A stretch of 64,000 bases of DNA from the NCBI GenBank assembly GCA_900114405.1, contig FOSY01000015.1, forward strand, positions 23,625-87,624, in the 5' to 3' direction. How positions within the stretch are numbered: position 1 is the first letter of the stretch; every line of letters starts with the position of its first letter. Made by a program: the position numbers and the translations under genes. Shown here piece after piece: positions 1 through 7,735 of the stretch. Below the pieces are notes generated by a model, which was not told where the DNA came from, searched no databases, and worked only from the letters and a program-made list of their open reading frames with translations. This DNA is from Lachnospiraceae bacterium KH1T2 (lineage in GTDB: Bacteria > Bacillota > Clostridia > Lachnospirales > Lachnospiraceae).

Positions 1-1
1 A

Positions 2-757
2 GAGGCTGCAGCGCAGGGGCTTATCGCCGGAATAAATGCTGCAATGTACTTCAAAGGTCAGGAACCGCTTGTTATTGACAGATCAGAAGGCTATATTGGT
101 GTTTTGATCGATGATCTTGTTACTAAAGAAAGCTTTGAACCATATAGAATGATGACAAGCCGAGCAGAGTATCGACTTCTGTTGAGACAGGATAATGCGG
201 ATATAAGACTTAGACGAATGGGTTACAGAGTTGGCTTGATATCGGATGAGCAAATGCAGCATTTGGAGAATAAGGAAAAATGTATTAAGCAAGAAATCGA
301 GCGCTTGAAGAATGTTAAAGCAGGTGCAAATAAAAAAATGTCAGATTTCCTTGTTTCTATCGGAAGTACACCACTTACTACAGGCTCTTCGCTTGAGGAA
401 CTTATCAGAAGACCAGAGATCACTTACGAAATGCTTGAACCTGTCGATGTGGACAGACCTAAACTTGATAAGGAAATCATAGAGCAGATCAATATCGAGA
501 TAAAGTATAGAGGATATATTGAGAGAGAAGAACGCCAGGTAAATCAGTTCAAGAAACTTGAGAAAAAACGTATTCCTGACGATATAGATTATAATGATGT
601 TTCAGGTATTAGGCTCGAAGCAAGGCAAAAACTTTCAGACTTCAGACCGGTATCAGTTGGTCAGGCTGTTAGAATACAGGGCGTTTCTCCAGCTGATATT
701 CAGGTTCTTCTTGTTTACCTGAAGTCTAAAAAAATAAAGGGATCAGATGATGAATAA
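2..757 (+). CDS. mnmG: MnmG (GidA), tRNA uridine-34 carboxymethylaminomethyl-modifying enzyme, 3' part
   Basis: C-terminal about 250 residues of MnmG, the FAD protein that works with MnmE to modify the wobble uridine of certain tRNAs. The gene runs in from the left edge: the open frame is continuous from base 2 and reads EAAAQGLIAGINAA, a hallmark of the family. The rest matches the MnmG C-terminal helical tRNA/MnmE-binding domain (DLVTKESFEPYRMMTSRAEYRLLLRQDNAD, seen in pieces, and the terminal PADIQVLLVYLK segment). The stop codon overlaps the start of rsmG by 11 bases, so the two are probably co-translated, as is usual next to the origin in Firmicutes. The N-terminal FAD domain lies outside the window. 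Confidence 0.96.
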   Translation, partial: EAAAQGLIAGINAAMYFKGQEPLVIDRSEGYIGVLIDDLVTKESFEPYRMMTSRAEYRLLLRQDNADIRLRRMGYRVGLISDEQMQHLENKEKCIKQEIERLKNVKAGANKKMSDFLVSIGSTPLTTGSSLEELIRRPEITYEMLEPVDVDRPKLDKEIIEQINIEIKYRGYIEREERQVNQFKKLEKKRIPDDIDYNDVSGIRLEARQKLSDFRPVSVGQAVRIQGVSPADIQVLLVYLKSKKIKGSDDE

Positions 758-1469
758 TGACATAACAATTCTTACTTCTTCATTAGATGAATTGGGAATC
801 AAATATACGGACGAACAAATAGATAAGCTTATAAAGTACTTTAAAATGCTTATTGAGAAGAATAAAGTACTTAATCTTACAGCTATCACAGATTTTCAGG
901 GTGTTATGATAAAACACTTTGTTGATAGCCTTTCAATATTAAAATACATTGAAATTGAAGATAATTCAAAGGTTTTGGATATAGGAACAGGAGCAGGTTT
1001 TCCAGGAATACCGCTTAAAATCTTTTTACCTGAAGTAGAATTTCTTTTGATGGATTCATTAAATAAGAGGCTTAATTTTATACTTGAAGTAATTGATGAA
1101 TTAAAACTTGAAAAAATTTCAGTTATGCATGGAAGAGCAGAAGATTTAGCACATGATAAAGAGTATAGAGAAAACTTTGACTTCTGCTTTTCAAGAGCTG
1201 TAGCTAATCTTTCTACGTTAAGTGAACTGTGCCTGGGATTTGTAAAAAAAGGTGGCATGTTTATACCTTATAAATCTGCACTAGCTGAAGACGAAATTTC
1301 CAATGCAGGAAATGCAATAAAACTGATGGGTGGTAAATTTATTAAGACTGAAAAGTTTGAATTGCCTGTACTTAAGGAAGAGAGAGATTTTGTCTTTATA
1401 AAGAAAGGAATAAATACTCCGGGAAAATATCCTAGAAAAGCAGGAACTCCTGCTAAAAATCCTTTGTGA
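747..1469 (+). CDS. rsmG: RsmG, 16S rRNA (guanine-527-N7)-methyltransferase
   Basis: SAM-dependent methyltransferase that methylates G527 of 16S rRNA. The 240-residue product has the family's usual length and a clear SAM-binding motif I (VLDIGTGAGFPGIPLKI) near residues 70-86, with the FSRAVA segment typical of RsmG near residue 150. Two adjacent ATG codons (747 and 750) are possible starts; an AAGGG stretch precedes both. It overlaps the mnmG stop. The C-terminus is Lys/Pro-rich (PGKYPRKAGTPAKNPL), also typical. The parS sites and parA follow directly. Confidence 0.96.
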   Translation: MMNNDITILTSSLDELGIKYTDEQIDKLIKYFKMLIEKNKVLNLTAITDFQGVMIKHFVDSLSILKYIEIEDNSKVLDIGTGAGFPGIPLKIFLPEVEFLLMDSLNKRLNFILEVIDELKLEKISVMHGRAEDLAHDKEYRENFDFCFSRAVANLSTLSELCLGFVKKGGMFIPYKSALAEDEISNAGNAIKLMGGKFIKTEKFELPVLKEERDFVFIKKGINTPGKYPRKAGTPAKNPL

Positions 1470-1473
1470 GAAA

Positions 1474-1489
1474 TGTTTCACGTGAAACA
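1474..1489. promoter_or_regulatory. parS: parS centromere site 1 (exact consensus)
   Basis: The 16-mer TGTTTCACGTGAAACA is a perfect palindrome and an exact match to the bacterial parS consensus TGTTNCACGTGAAACA bound by ParB. It starts five bases after the rsmG stop and is the first of three sites ahead of parA. Confidence 0.95.
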
Positions 1490-1597
1490 ATTTCAAAAAA
1501 CAGAATTCTCAGCTGTGTAAAACAAAATTTTTGCTGATGCACAACAGAACGGTTTAAAAAAGTATATAAGTTAATCTATTTTTACAAGTTAAATAAA

Positions 1598-1613
1598 AGT
1601 TTCACGTGAAACA
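1598..1613. promoter_or_regulatory. parS: parS centromere site 2
   Basis: AGTTTCACGTGAAACA matches the parS consensus at 15 of 16 positions (first base A instead of T). It lies in the rsmG-parA spacer, 30 bases before site 3. Confidence 0.9.
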
Positions 1614-1627
1614 ATTTTTTTATAAAA

Positions 1628-1643
1628 TGTTTCACGTGAAACT
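1628..1643. promoter_or_regulatory. parS: parS centromere site 3
   Basis: TGTTTCACGTGAAACT matches the parS consensus at 15 of 16 positions (last base T instead of A). It lies 67 bases before the parA start, so ParB bound here could also affect parAB transcription. Confidence 0.9.
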
Positions 1644-1709
1644 TTTTTATTGAGATAAATAGTGATATACTTTTATCGGATAAATCAAAAAGGGTTTGAA
1701 AGGTAAAAA

Positions 1710-2480
1710 ATGAGTAGAATAATAGCGATAGCAAATCAAAAGGGTGGAGTAGGAAAATCTACTACAGCAATAAATTTATCAGCAAGCCTCGCCGCAAGGG
1801 GTAAAAAAGTTCTTACAATTGATATGGACCCACAGGGAAATACTACAAGTGGTCTTGGAGTTGATAAGAATGGATTAGAAAATACAATTTATGAACTTAT
1901 GCTTGGTAATGCAGAAATGAAAGAATGCATTATAGAAAAAGTATATGATCATTTGTCTTTGCTGCCGGCAAATGTAAATCTGACAGCAGTTGAAATTGAA
2001 CTTATAGATCAGGAAAACAAAGAATTTATCTTGAAAGAGGAAATTGAAAAAATCAGAGATAAATTTGATTATGTGATTATTGATTGTCCTCCTTCTTTGA
2101 ATCTTTTAACATTGAATGCACTTGTAACAGCAGATAGTGTACTCGTACCAATACAATGTGAATATTATGCATTGGAAGGTTTGGCACAGCTGGTTAATAC
2201 AGTAAATCTTGTTAAGGAAAGACTTAATGAAAACCTTAAGATAGAAGGAATAGTATTTACTATGTATGATGCAAGAACAAATCTTTCTTCTCAGGTTGTA
2301 GAAAATGTTAAAGAAAATCTGGGGAATGAAGTGTATTATGCATTGATTCCAAGAAACGTAAGATTAGCAGAGGCACCAAGCTATGGTCAGCCTATAAATG
2401 TTTATGATCCTAAGTCAGCCGGAGCGGAAGCATATGATCTTCTTGCCAAGACAGTAATCGGAAAGAAAAAGAAAAAATAA
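1710..2480 (+). CDS. parA: ParA (Soj), chromosome-partitioning ATPase
   Basis: 256-residue ParA/Soj ATPase that moves or regulates ParB-parS complexes and influences replication initiation. It has the deviant Walker A motif KGGVGKST (residues 11-18), the switch region DMDPQGN and Walker B VIIDCPPS (about 125). The ATG at 1710 follows a GAAAGG-type ribosome site. It lies between the parS cluster and parB, the classic origin-proximal order, and the 24-base gap to parB implies one transcript. The C-terminus is lysine-rich (GKKKKK). Confidence 0.97.
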   Translation: MSRIIAIANQKGGVGKSTTAINLSASLAARGKKVLTIDMDPQGNTTSGLGVDKNGLENTIYELMLGNAEMKECIIEKVYDHLSLLPANVNLTAVEIELIDQENKEFILKEEIEKIRDKFDYVIIDCPPSLNLLTLNALVTADSVLVPIQCEYYALEGLAQLVNTVNLVKERLNENLKIEGIVFTMYDARTNLSSQVVENVKENLGNEVYYALIPRNVRLAEAPSYGQPINVYDPKSAGAEAYDLLAKTVIGKKKKK

Positions 2481-2504
2481 ACACAGGCAATAATGGAGGA
2501 AAAA

Positions 2505-3374
2505 ATGGCAAGAAAAGCTCTTGGCAAAGGTATAGATATTTTGATCAAACCTGGGAATAAAGAAAAAAATAACGATGGAAATATGGCAGCAGATGGAAAA
2601 GCGCTTGAATTAAATATAGGAAGTGTTGAACCAGATAGAAATCAGCCGAGAAAAAACTTTAGTGAAGATGAATTGAATGACCTCGCCGATTCTATAAGAA
2701 AGCATGGCATTATTCAGCCTCTTTTGGTAGAAAAGACCGGAAATCATTACACTATCGTTGCAGGTGAAAGAAGATGGAGAGCTGCAAAGATTGCAGGTTT
2801 GAAAAAAGTCCCTGTGATTTTAGGTGAATATAGCGATCAAGAAAAAATGGAAATTCAGCTTATCGAGAATATTCAGAGAGAAAAGCTGAATCCTATTGAA
2901 GAAGCAAAGGCATATAAGAGACTTATAGAGGAATTTCAGTTAAAACAGGATGATTTGGCTGAAAGTATTGGAAAGAACAGAACAACAATCACAAATACAA
3001 TGCGTCTTTTGAACCTTGATGAAAGAGTTCAGGAAATGCTTATAGAGGAAAAACTTTCACCGGGACATGCCAGAGCATTACTTGCAATAGAAGATAAGGA
3101 ATTGCAGTACGAAATGGCAAGTAAAGTTTTTGATGAAAAACTTTCTGTACGCGAAACAGAAAAGCTTGTGAAAAATCTTGCTAAGCCTGAAAGGGAAAAA
3201 TTTAAGCCTGCAGAAGCTGTACAGTTAATCTATAATGACATGGAAGAAAAGTTCAGAAATCGTCTTGGAACTAAAGTAAAGATTCTTCCTAAAAATGAGA
3301 AAAAAGGTAGAATTGAGATCGAGTATTATTCACAGGATGAACTTGAAAATATTTTCGATAAGATTGTTAAATAA
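2505..3374 (+). CDS. parB: ParB (Spo0J), chromosome-partitioning CTPase/DNA-binding protein
   Basis: ParB binds parS and spreads as a CTP-dependent clamp. I start it at 2505 because GGAGG (2495-2499) sits just before that ATG; an upstream ATG at 2493 overlaps this ribosome site and is unlikely. Visible are the N-terminal ALGKGID segment, the NQPRK motif, the GERRWRA box of the CTP-binding fold, the ENIQREKLNPIEEA segment, a helix-turn-helix (LAESIGKNRTTITNTMRLL) and the SPGHARALL segment. The C-terminal dimerization domain reaches residue 289. It is co-directional with parA. Confidence 0.97.
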   Translation: MARKALGKGIDILIKPGNKEKNNDGNMAADGKALELNIGSVEPDRNQPRKNFSEDELNDLADSIRKHGIIQPLLVEKTGNHYTIVAGERRWRAAKIAGLKKVPVILGEYSDQEKMEIQLIENIQREKLNPIEEAKAYKRLIEEFQLKQDDLAESIGKNRTTITNTMRLLNLDERVQEMLIEEKLSPGHARALLAIEDKELQYEMASKVFDEKLSVRETEKLVKNLAKPEREKFKPAEAVQLIYNDMEEKFRNRLGTKVKILPKNEKKGRIEIEYYSQDELENIFDKIVK

Positions 3375-3386
3375 TTGAGGAAATAA

Positions 3387-3917
3387 ATGCAGAGCGAGAT
3401 TTTTAATTATATAGGTTTGTATGGAGCAGATCCGGCATGGTTTTTCATAGGATTTGCGGTAGTCATTATTATTTTGCTGATCGTAATAATCGTTCAGGGA
3501 ATCAAGATAGGTAAGATCAGAAAAAAATATGAGAAGTTTATGAAAGGAAAGGATGCTGCAAGTCTTGAAGATGAAATCAAGAGTGTTTTTGATGATATTT
3601 CTTTCCTTAAAGAAGCTCAGAGCAAAGACAGTGAGGATATAAAAGTTCTTTACAATAAAGCAAAGAGTTGTTATCAGAGAGTTGGATTAGTAAAGTACGA
3701 TGCTTTTCATGAAATGGGAGGCCAGCTTAGTTTTGCACTATGCATGCTTGATGAAGAGAATAATGGTTTTATCATAAATTCAGTACATTCAAATGCAGGC
3801 TGTTATGTGTATACAAAGAATTTAGTGAATGGAGTTTCGTCTATAGACCTTGGTGATGAAGAAGCAGAGGCACTTAATAAAGCATTAGGTCAGGCTATAG
3901 TTGAAGTACAGGAATAA
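3387..3917 (+). CDS. DUF4446 family membrane-anchored protein
   Basis: Small protein of unknown function in the DUF4446 family, commonly found just downstream of parB in clostridia. The N-terminus carries one transmembrane helix (about residues 16-38, WFFIGFAVVIIILLIVIIV), followed by a charged, probably coiled-coil stretch. A conserved C-terminal domain contains VGLVKYDAFHEMGGQLSFAL and an SNAGCYVYTKNL segment. It lies 12 bases after parB and 3 bases before the next gene, so it is in the par operon. Function cannot be deduced; location suggests a membrane role near the origin. Confidence 0.85.
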   Translation: MQSEIFNYIGLYGADPAWFFIGFAVVIIILLIVIIVQGIKIGKIRKKYEKFMKGKDAASLEDEIKSVFDDISFLKEAQSKDSEDIKVLYNKAKSCYQRVGLVKYDAFHEMGGQLSFALCMLDEENNGFIINSVHSNAGCYVYTKNLVNGVSSIDLGDEEAEALNKALGQAIVEVQE

Positions 3918-3920
3918 AAG

Positions 3921-4802
3921 ATGCACAAATATTTGAGGGCAGTAGGCTTCAGTAAACTCAGAAAGAAAAGTGAATTAAAAAAACTATTAAAACGTATTCT
4001 TAAGGAAGCGGAGAATAAAAGGTATGTTTCACTTTCAGATGAGAGTATTGCGGTCGAATATGATAAAAAAATTTCTGAATCGACAGGAATTGTAGTATAT
4101 GGTGAATATGCAGATGATGTGGAGTTTAATTTTGAATATTTTTATCCATACGTAAATGGGATGAATGTAAGCTCACATGAAGAAGTTACAGTCGAAAAAA
4201 GATATGACAAGGATTCATATGAGGGAATATGTGACGATATAAAGCTTGGTATATCTACAATTTTTTATCTTCAGAATCAAATGGAATATGTCAAACTTGT
4301 AAATGCAAATGAATTTCCGGTTACAAGAACATCAGTAACGTTGGCAGCATTTTCTGTAGATGGTTCGATAATGCTTCCGCTGAATAAGACGACAATACAG
4401 AGACAGAATAATGAGCAGGTCGAGAAAAACAGGACGAAATTAATAGAAGCTGCCAGAAATGGTGATGAAGAAGCTATGGAAAACTTAACGCTGGATGATA
4501 TTGATACATACAGCGCTATTTCCAGAAAGATAAGAAGCGAGGATGTCTATTCGCTTGTAGACACATATTTTATGCCATATGGCATAGAATGTGATCACTA
4601 TTCAGTTTTAGGAGAGATAATTGATTATCATACTGAAATTAATAGTTTGACAAAAGAGCTGATTTATATTATAACTATTAATTGTAACGGCTTGATTTTT
4701 GATGTTTGTATAAATAAAAAAGATCTTGTCGGAGAACCTGCAGTAAAAAGAAGATTCAAAGGAATCATATGGATGCAGGGCAGGATAAATTTTATAAAAT
4801 AA
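3921..4802 (+). CDS. DUF3881 family protein
   Basis: Conserved hypothetical of 293 residues. It opens with MHKYLRAVGFSKL, which I recognise as the start of the DUF3881 family, a group I associate with Lachnospiraceae. No membrane segment, signal peptide or catalytic motif is evident. It follows the DUF4446 gene by 3 bases, so it is the last gene of the par transcript, and a GC-rich hairpin lies 29 bases after its stop. Function unknown. Confidence 0.75.
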   Translation: MHKYLRAVGFSKLRKKSELKKLLKRILKEAENKRYVSLSDESIAVEYDKKISESTGIVVYGEYADDVEFNFEYFYPYVNGMNVSSHEEVTVEKRYDKDSYEGICDDIKLGISTIFYLQNQMEYVKLVNANEFPVTRTSVTLAAFSVDGSIMLPLNKTTIQRQNNEQVEKNRTKLIEAARNGDEEAMENLTLDDIDTYSAISRKIRSEDVYSLVDTYFMPYGIECDHYSVLGEIIDYHTEINSLTKELIYIITINCNGLIFDVCINKKDLVGEPAVKRRFKGIIWMQGRINFIK

Positions 4803-4831
4803 TCTGAATACTATAATATGTAAGATAAGAT

Positions 4832-4857
4832 TCGGGTTCGGATAAAAACGAACCCGA
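4832..4857 (+). terminator. Hairpin downstream of the par operon
   Basis: Nine-base perfect stem TCGGGTTCG / CGAACCCGA with an 8-base loop, followed by TTATTATG. The T tract is weak, but the place, just after the last gene of the par operon and before the tRNA, fits a terminator. Confidence 0.6.
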
Positions 4858-4891
4858 TTATTATGAAAAAGATTATAGTGTTTGAGGATTT

Positions 4892-4965
4892 GTTTACGTA
4901 GCTCAGTTGGATAGAGCGTCCGCCTCCTAAGCGGAAGGTCGCGCGTTCGAATCGCGTCGTGAACA
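4892..4965 (+). tRNA. tRNA-Arg (anticodon CCT)
   Basis: A cloverleaf folds cleanly: acceptor GTTTACG/CGTGAAC with one G-T pair, D arm GCTC/GAGC, anticodon stem TCCGC/GCGGA with loop CTCCTAA, variable AGGTC, T arm GCGCG/CGCGT with loop TTCGAAT. The anticodon CCT reads AGG (Arg). The 3' CCA is not encoded. A strong terminator follows directly. Confidence 0.96.
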
Positions 4966-4974
4966 TTAATGCAG

Positions 4975-5004
4975 AGACTTTCGAGTGATCGAAAGTCTTT
5001 TTTT
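4975..5004 (+). terminator. Intrinsic terminator of tRNA-Arg
   Basis: Ten-base perfect stem AGACTTTCGA / TCGAAAGTCT with loop GTGA and a run of T residues. Confidence 0.93.
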
Positions 5005-5036
5005 CTTATAGGAAATTCCGTTGGAATTCTTATAAG
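5005..5036. repeat. Short imperfect palindrome, 'ATAGGAAATTCC' type
   Basis: CTTATAGGAAATTCC, a three-base loop, then GGAATTCTTATAAG form a long imperfect hairpin in the tRNA-yqeY spacer. A related palindrome with the same TATAGGAAATT core occurs at 5651-5688, suggesting a small dispersed repeat family. Confidence 0.5.
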
Positions 5037-5152
5037 TAACAGGATGCAAATATATTTGTAATGAATAAATATGTTGAGTATAATTAGCAGAGAGAGACAA
5101 AGTGCTTTAAGCTTCGCCTCAAAGATACAATATAATCTGGAGGTTTACTAAA

Positions 5153-5590
5153 ATGGATTTCAAAACATTACAGAGTGACATGATAGCAGCAATGAAGGCA
5201 CATGACAAAGAGAGAAAGGAAGTAATCTCATCTTTGGTTTCTGCTGTAAAGAAAATTGCTATTGACGAAGGAAAACGTGACGATATTACGGAAGAAATCG
5301 TCAACAGAGGAATCCTTAAAGAACTTAGGACTGCACAGGAACAGCTTGATACTTGTCCGGAAGCAAGAGAGGATCTTAAAAAGGAATATTCATTCAGAGT
5401 TTCTGTTATTAGCGAATACGCACCTAAGATGATGAGTGAAGAAGAAATTGAGACTGTTCTCAAAAATGATTTTGCAGAGGTAATTGCTACAAAGAATAAA
5501 GGACAGATCATGAAGTCAGTTATGCCTGCACTTAAAGGGAAAGCTGATGGAAAGATGATTCAGGCAGTTGTAGCAAAAATGATAGGCTAA
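5153..5590 (+). CDS. yqeY: YqeY/GatB-like domain protein
   Basis: 145-residue protein of the YqeY family, about the family's normal length. YqeY resembles the C-terminal tRNA-binding domain of GatB, but its cellular role is not settled. Seen: the N-terminal AMKAHDKERKEVISSLVSAVKK helix (read in parts) and the C-terminal KGQIMKSVMPALKGKADGKM segment. A CTGGAGG site precedes the ATG. It is monocistronic, with its own terminator at 5615. Confidence 0.93.
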   Translation: MDFKTLQSDMIAAMKAHDKERKEVISSLVSAVKKIAIDEGKRDDITEEIVNRGILKELRTAQEQLDTCPEAREDLKKEYSFRVSVISEYAPKMMSEEEIETVLKNDFAEVIATKNKGQIMKSVMPALKGKADGKMIQAVVAKMIG

Positions 5591-5614
5591 TCAGATAGTA
5601 TCAGTGAAGTAGGA

Positions 5615-5648
5615 GCGGCAAAGATTCATAAGATGATTTGCCGCTTTA
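5615..5648 (+). terminator. Intrinsic terminator of yqeY
   Basis: Stem GCGGCAAA / TTTGCCGC around a 14-base loop, followed by TTTATTTA. Confidence 0.75.
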
Positions 5649-5650
5649 TT

Positions 5651-5688
5651 TATGATATAGGAAATTTCTCCGAAATTCCTATATCATA
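5651..5688. repeat. Long palindrome, second copy of the 'ATAGGAAATT' type
   Basis: TATGATATAGGAA pairs perfectly with TTCCTATATCATA across a short inner stem-loop. The palindrome lies right after the yqeY terminator and resembles 5005-5036. The following 5689-5790 stretch is locally GC-rich, with short inverted repeats such as AGCATGTTacaagcAACATGCT; I see no gene in it. Confidence 0.6.
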
Positions 5689-5822
5689 AAAAGCGCTCCG
5701 CTATGGATGCGCACTCGCGCGATAGGAATATGTTGCCTTCAGCAACCGCGCTCGGCGCGAGCATGTTACAAGCAACATGCTTTCTTGTAGTAGATGACAA
5801 ATGATCATTGTCGTTCAATAAA

Positions 5823-5843
5823 TATAAAAAACAGCTATACTAG
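5823..5843. repeat. Solo end of the 104-bp palindromic element, next to CTAG
   Basis: TATAAAAAACAGCTATA followed by CTAG matches the right terminus of the 104-bp elements at 13692 and 30477 (TATAAAAAACAGTTATA-CTAG at the first). No left half is found at the expected distance, so this is a remnant or the end of a divergent copy, 29 bases before cobJ. Confidence 0.5.
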
Positions 5844-5871
5844 GATGACCAACAGATTAAAAAGGATATAT

Positions 5872-6615
5872 ATGAAGAAAATAATTAACGTAGTAGGAAT
5901 CGGACCGGGTGAGAGAGAACATATCACGGATGAAGCTATAGAAGCTATGAAAAATTCGGATATTATCATAGGTTATACAGTTTATGTAGAGCTGATAAGG
6001 AAGATATTGCCAGAGAAAGAATATGCTTCCACACCTATGAAAAAAGAGATAGAACGCTGCAGACTTTGCTTTGAGGAAGCCGAAAAGGGTAAGGTGGTTT
6101 CGATGATATGCAGCGGAGATGCCGGAGTTTATGGAATGGCAGCGCCTATGCTCGAACTTTCACCTGAGTATGAAGATATAGATATTAATATAATTGCCGG
6201 GATCACTGCCGCAAATAGTGGAGCAGCAGTACTTGGAGCGCCGCTGGGACATGACTATTGTGTCATAAGCCTGAGTGATTTGCTTACGCCGTGGGAAATC
6301 ATCGAGAAAAGATTAAAAGCGGCAGCAATGGGAGACTTTGCTGTGGCAATATATAATCCTTCAAGTCACAAGAGGAAAGATTATTTAAAGAGAGCGTGTG
6401 AGATAATGCTTGAATGCGGCACAGATGAAAATACTATCTGTGGTTATGTTGAAAATATCGGAAGAGAGGGGACTAATTCTCAGATATGCAGCCTAAAAGA
6501 GCTGAAGGATAGAGAAGTAAATATGTTTACGACTGTTTACATCGGAAGTTCAAATACAAGAGAGATAAATGGGAAAATGGTAACTCCTAGAGGATATAGA
6601 TATGAAAGAGAGTAA
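5872..6615 (+). CDS. cobJ: CobJ/CbiH, precorrin-3B C17-methyltransferase
   Basis: SAM-dependent methyltransferase of corrin-ring synthesis that methylates C17 with ring contraction. It has the family's N-terminal VVGIGPGEREHIT motif and the later SGDAGVYGMAAPMLE and AIYNPSS segments. I place the start at 5872, where AAAGGA precedes ATGAAGAAA and the conserved fold begins at once; an upstream in-frame ATG at 5794 would add 26 residues from repeat DNA. Its stop overlaps cbiD by 14 bases. Because cbiD (an anaerobic-route gene) follows, the cobalt-containing anaerobic pathway (CbiH role) is more likely. Confidence 0.93.
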   Translation: MKKIINVVGIGPGEREHITDEAIEAMKNSDIIIGYTVYVELIRKILPEKEYASTPMKKEIERCRLCFEEAEKGKVVSMICSGDAGVYGMAAPMLELSPEYEDIDINIIAGITAANSGAAVLGAPLGHDYCVISLSDLLTPWEIIEKRLKAAAMGDFAVAIYNPSSHKRKDYLKRACEIMLECGTDENTICGYVENIGREGTNSQICSLKELKDREVNMFTTVYIGSSNTREINGKMVTPRGYRYERE

Positions 6616-7735
6616 AAATCTCAGGCATGGATTTACAACCGGAAGCTGTGCGGCTGCGGCGGCAAAAGCTGCATTAATAATGCTGCTGGGATCTACTGAA
6701 AAAAATGAGATTTCCATAATCACACCGAAGGGGATAGAATTCAAGGCGAAAATCGAAAATATCTCAAAGGGAGAAAACTTTGTGAAATGCTCTGTAAAAA
6801 AGGATGGCGGAGATGATCCGGATATTACTACGGGAGCAGATATTTATGCTGAGGTTTCGCTTATGAATGAGGTGAGCGGAGATATTATCATTGATGGAGG
6901 CTTCGGAGTTGGAAGAGTTACTATGCCGGGGCTTGACCAGCCGGTTGGAAATGCAGCTATCAATCATGTTCCACGTGAAATGATAGAAGAAAACATACGT
7001 GAAGTATGTAGTATATATGATTGGAATGGTGGAGTGAAGGTATTAGTTTCAGTTCCGGATGGAGAGAAACTTGCAAAAAAGACATTTAATCCGAGACTTG
7101 GAATAGTTGGCGGTATCTCAATCTTAGGAACGAGTGGGATCGTTGAGCCGATGAGTGAGCAGGCATTGCTTGATACGATAAAGGTAGAACTTCATCAGCA
7201 TAGGGCTAAAGGGCTTGAGGCTGCAGCAGTATCACCGGGAAATTATGGAATAGAATTTATGAGAGATACATATGGATATGATCTCGATAAGAGTGTGAAA
7301 TGCAGTAATTTCATAGGTGATACGATAGATATGGCGGTTGAAGAAGGATTTAAGACGATCCTTATAACAGGTCATATAGGAAAATTGATCAAGTGCTCCG
7401 GCGGCATAATGGATACTCATTCAAAAAAAGGCGACTGCAGAATGGAATTAATGGCGGCAGCTGCATTAAGAGCAGGATGTGATAGTGCAACAGCACTGGA
7501 AATATTAGAGTCTGTAACTACAGAAGAGGGGCTGAGGATACTTAAAGAAAAAAATATATGCAGAGAAACTATGGATAAAGTGATGGACAAGATAATGTTT
7601 TACCTGAAAAAGAAAGCTGATGAGAAAATTCAGGTAGAATGTATGATATACAGCACAGTGTATGGCTTGCTTGCCTCATCAGAAAATGCTGAAAAAGTTG
7701 TAAAGGAGCTTGTTGAAAAATGGTCTACTTTGTAG
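6602..7735 (+). CDS. cbiD: CbiD, cobalt-precorrin-5B (C1)-methyltransferase
   Basis: 377-residue CbiD of the anaerobic cobalamin route, which methylates C1. Typical are the N-terminal LRHGFTTGSCAAAAAKAA, the DGGDDPDITTGA segment, and GGFGVGRVTMPGLDQPVGNAAIN, with ILITGHIGKLIK in the C-terminal half (near residue 257). Its ATG lies inside the end of cobJ and its own stop overlaps cobM by 16 bases, so the three genes form one tightly coupled transcript. The presence of cbiD rather than cobF marks the pathway as the oxygen-independent one. Confidence 0.95.
   Translation: MKESKNLRHGFTTGSCAAAAAKAALIMLLGSTEKNEISIITPKGIEFKAKIENISKGENFVKCSVKKDGGDDPDITTGADIYAEVSLMNEVSGDIIIDGGFGVGRVTMPGLDQPVGNAAINHVPREMIEENIREVCSIYDWNGGVKVLVSVPDGEKLAKKTFNPRLGIVGGISILGTSGIVEPMSEQALLDTIKVELHQHRAKGLEAAAVSPGNYGIEFMRDTYGYDLDKSVKCSNFIGDTIDMAVEEGFKTILITGHIGKLIKCSGGIMDTHSKKGDCRMELMAAAALRAGCDSATALEILESVTTEEGLRILKEKNICRETMDKVMDKIMFYLKKKADEKIQVECMIYSTVYGLLASSENAEKVVKELVEKWSTL

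Noticed and set aside
896..1258. Open frame of 120 codons on the minus strand inside rsmG
   Set aside because: Lies wholly within a clear gene, has no ribosome site and no recognisable domain.
5591..5871. Cobalamin riboswitch upstream of cobJ
   Set aside because: The interval is occupied by a terminator, a palindrome, GC-rich repeats and an element end; I found no B12-box-like core.
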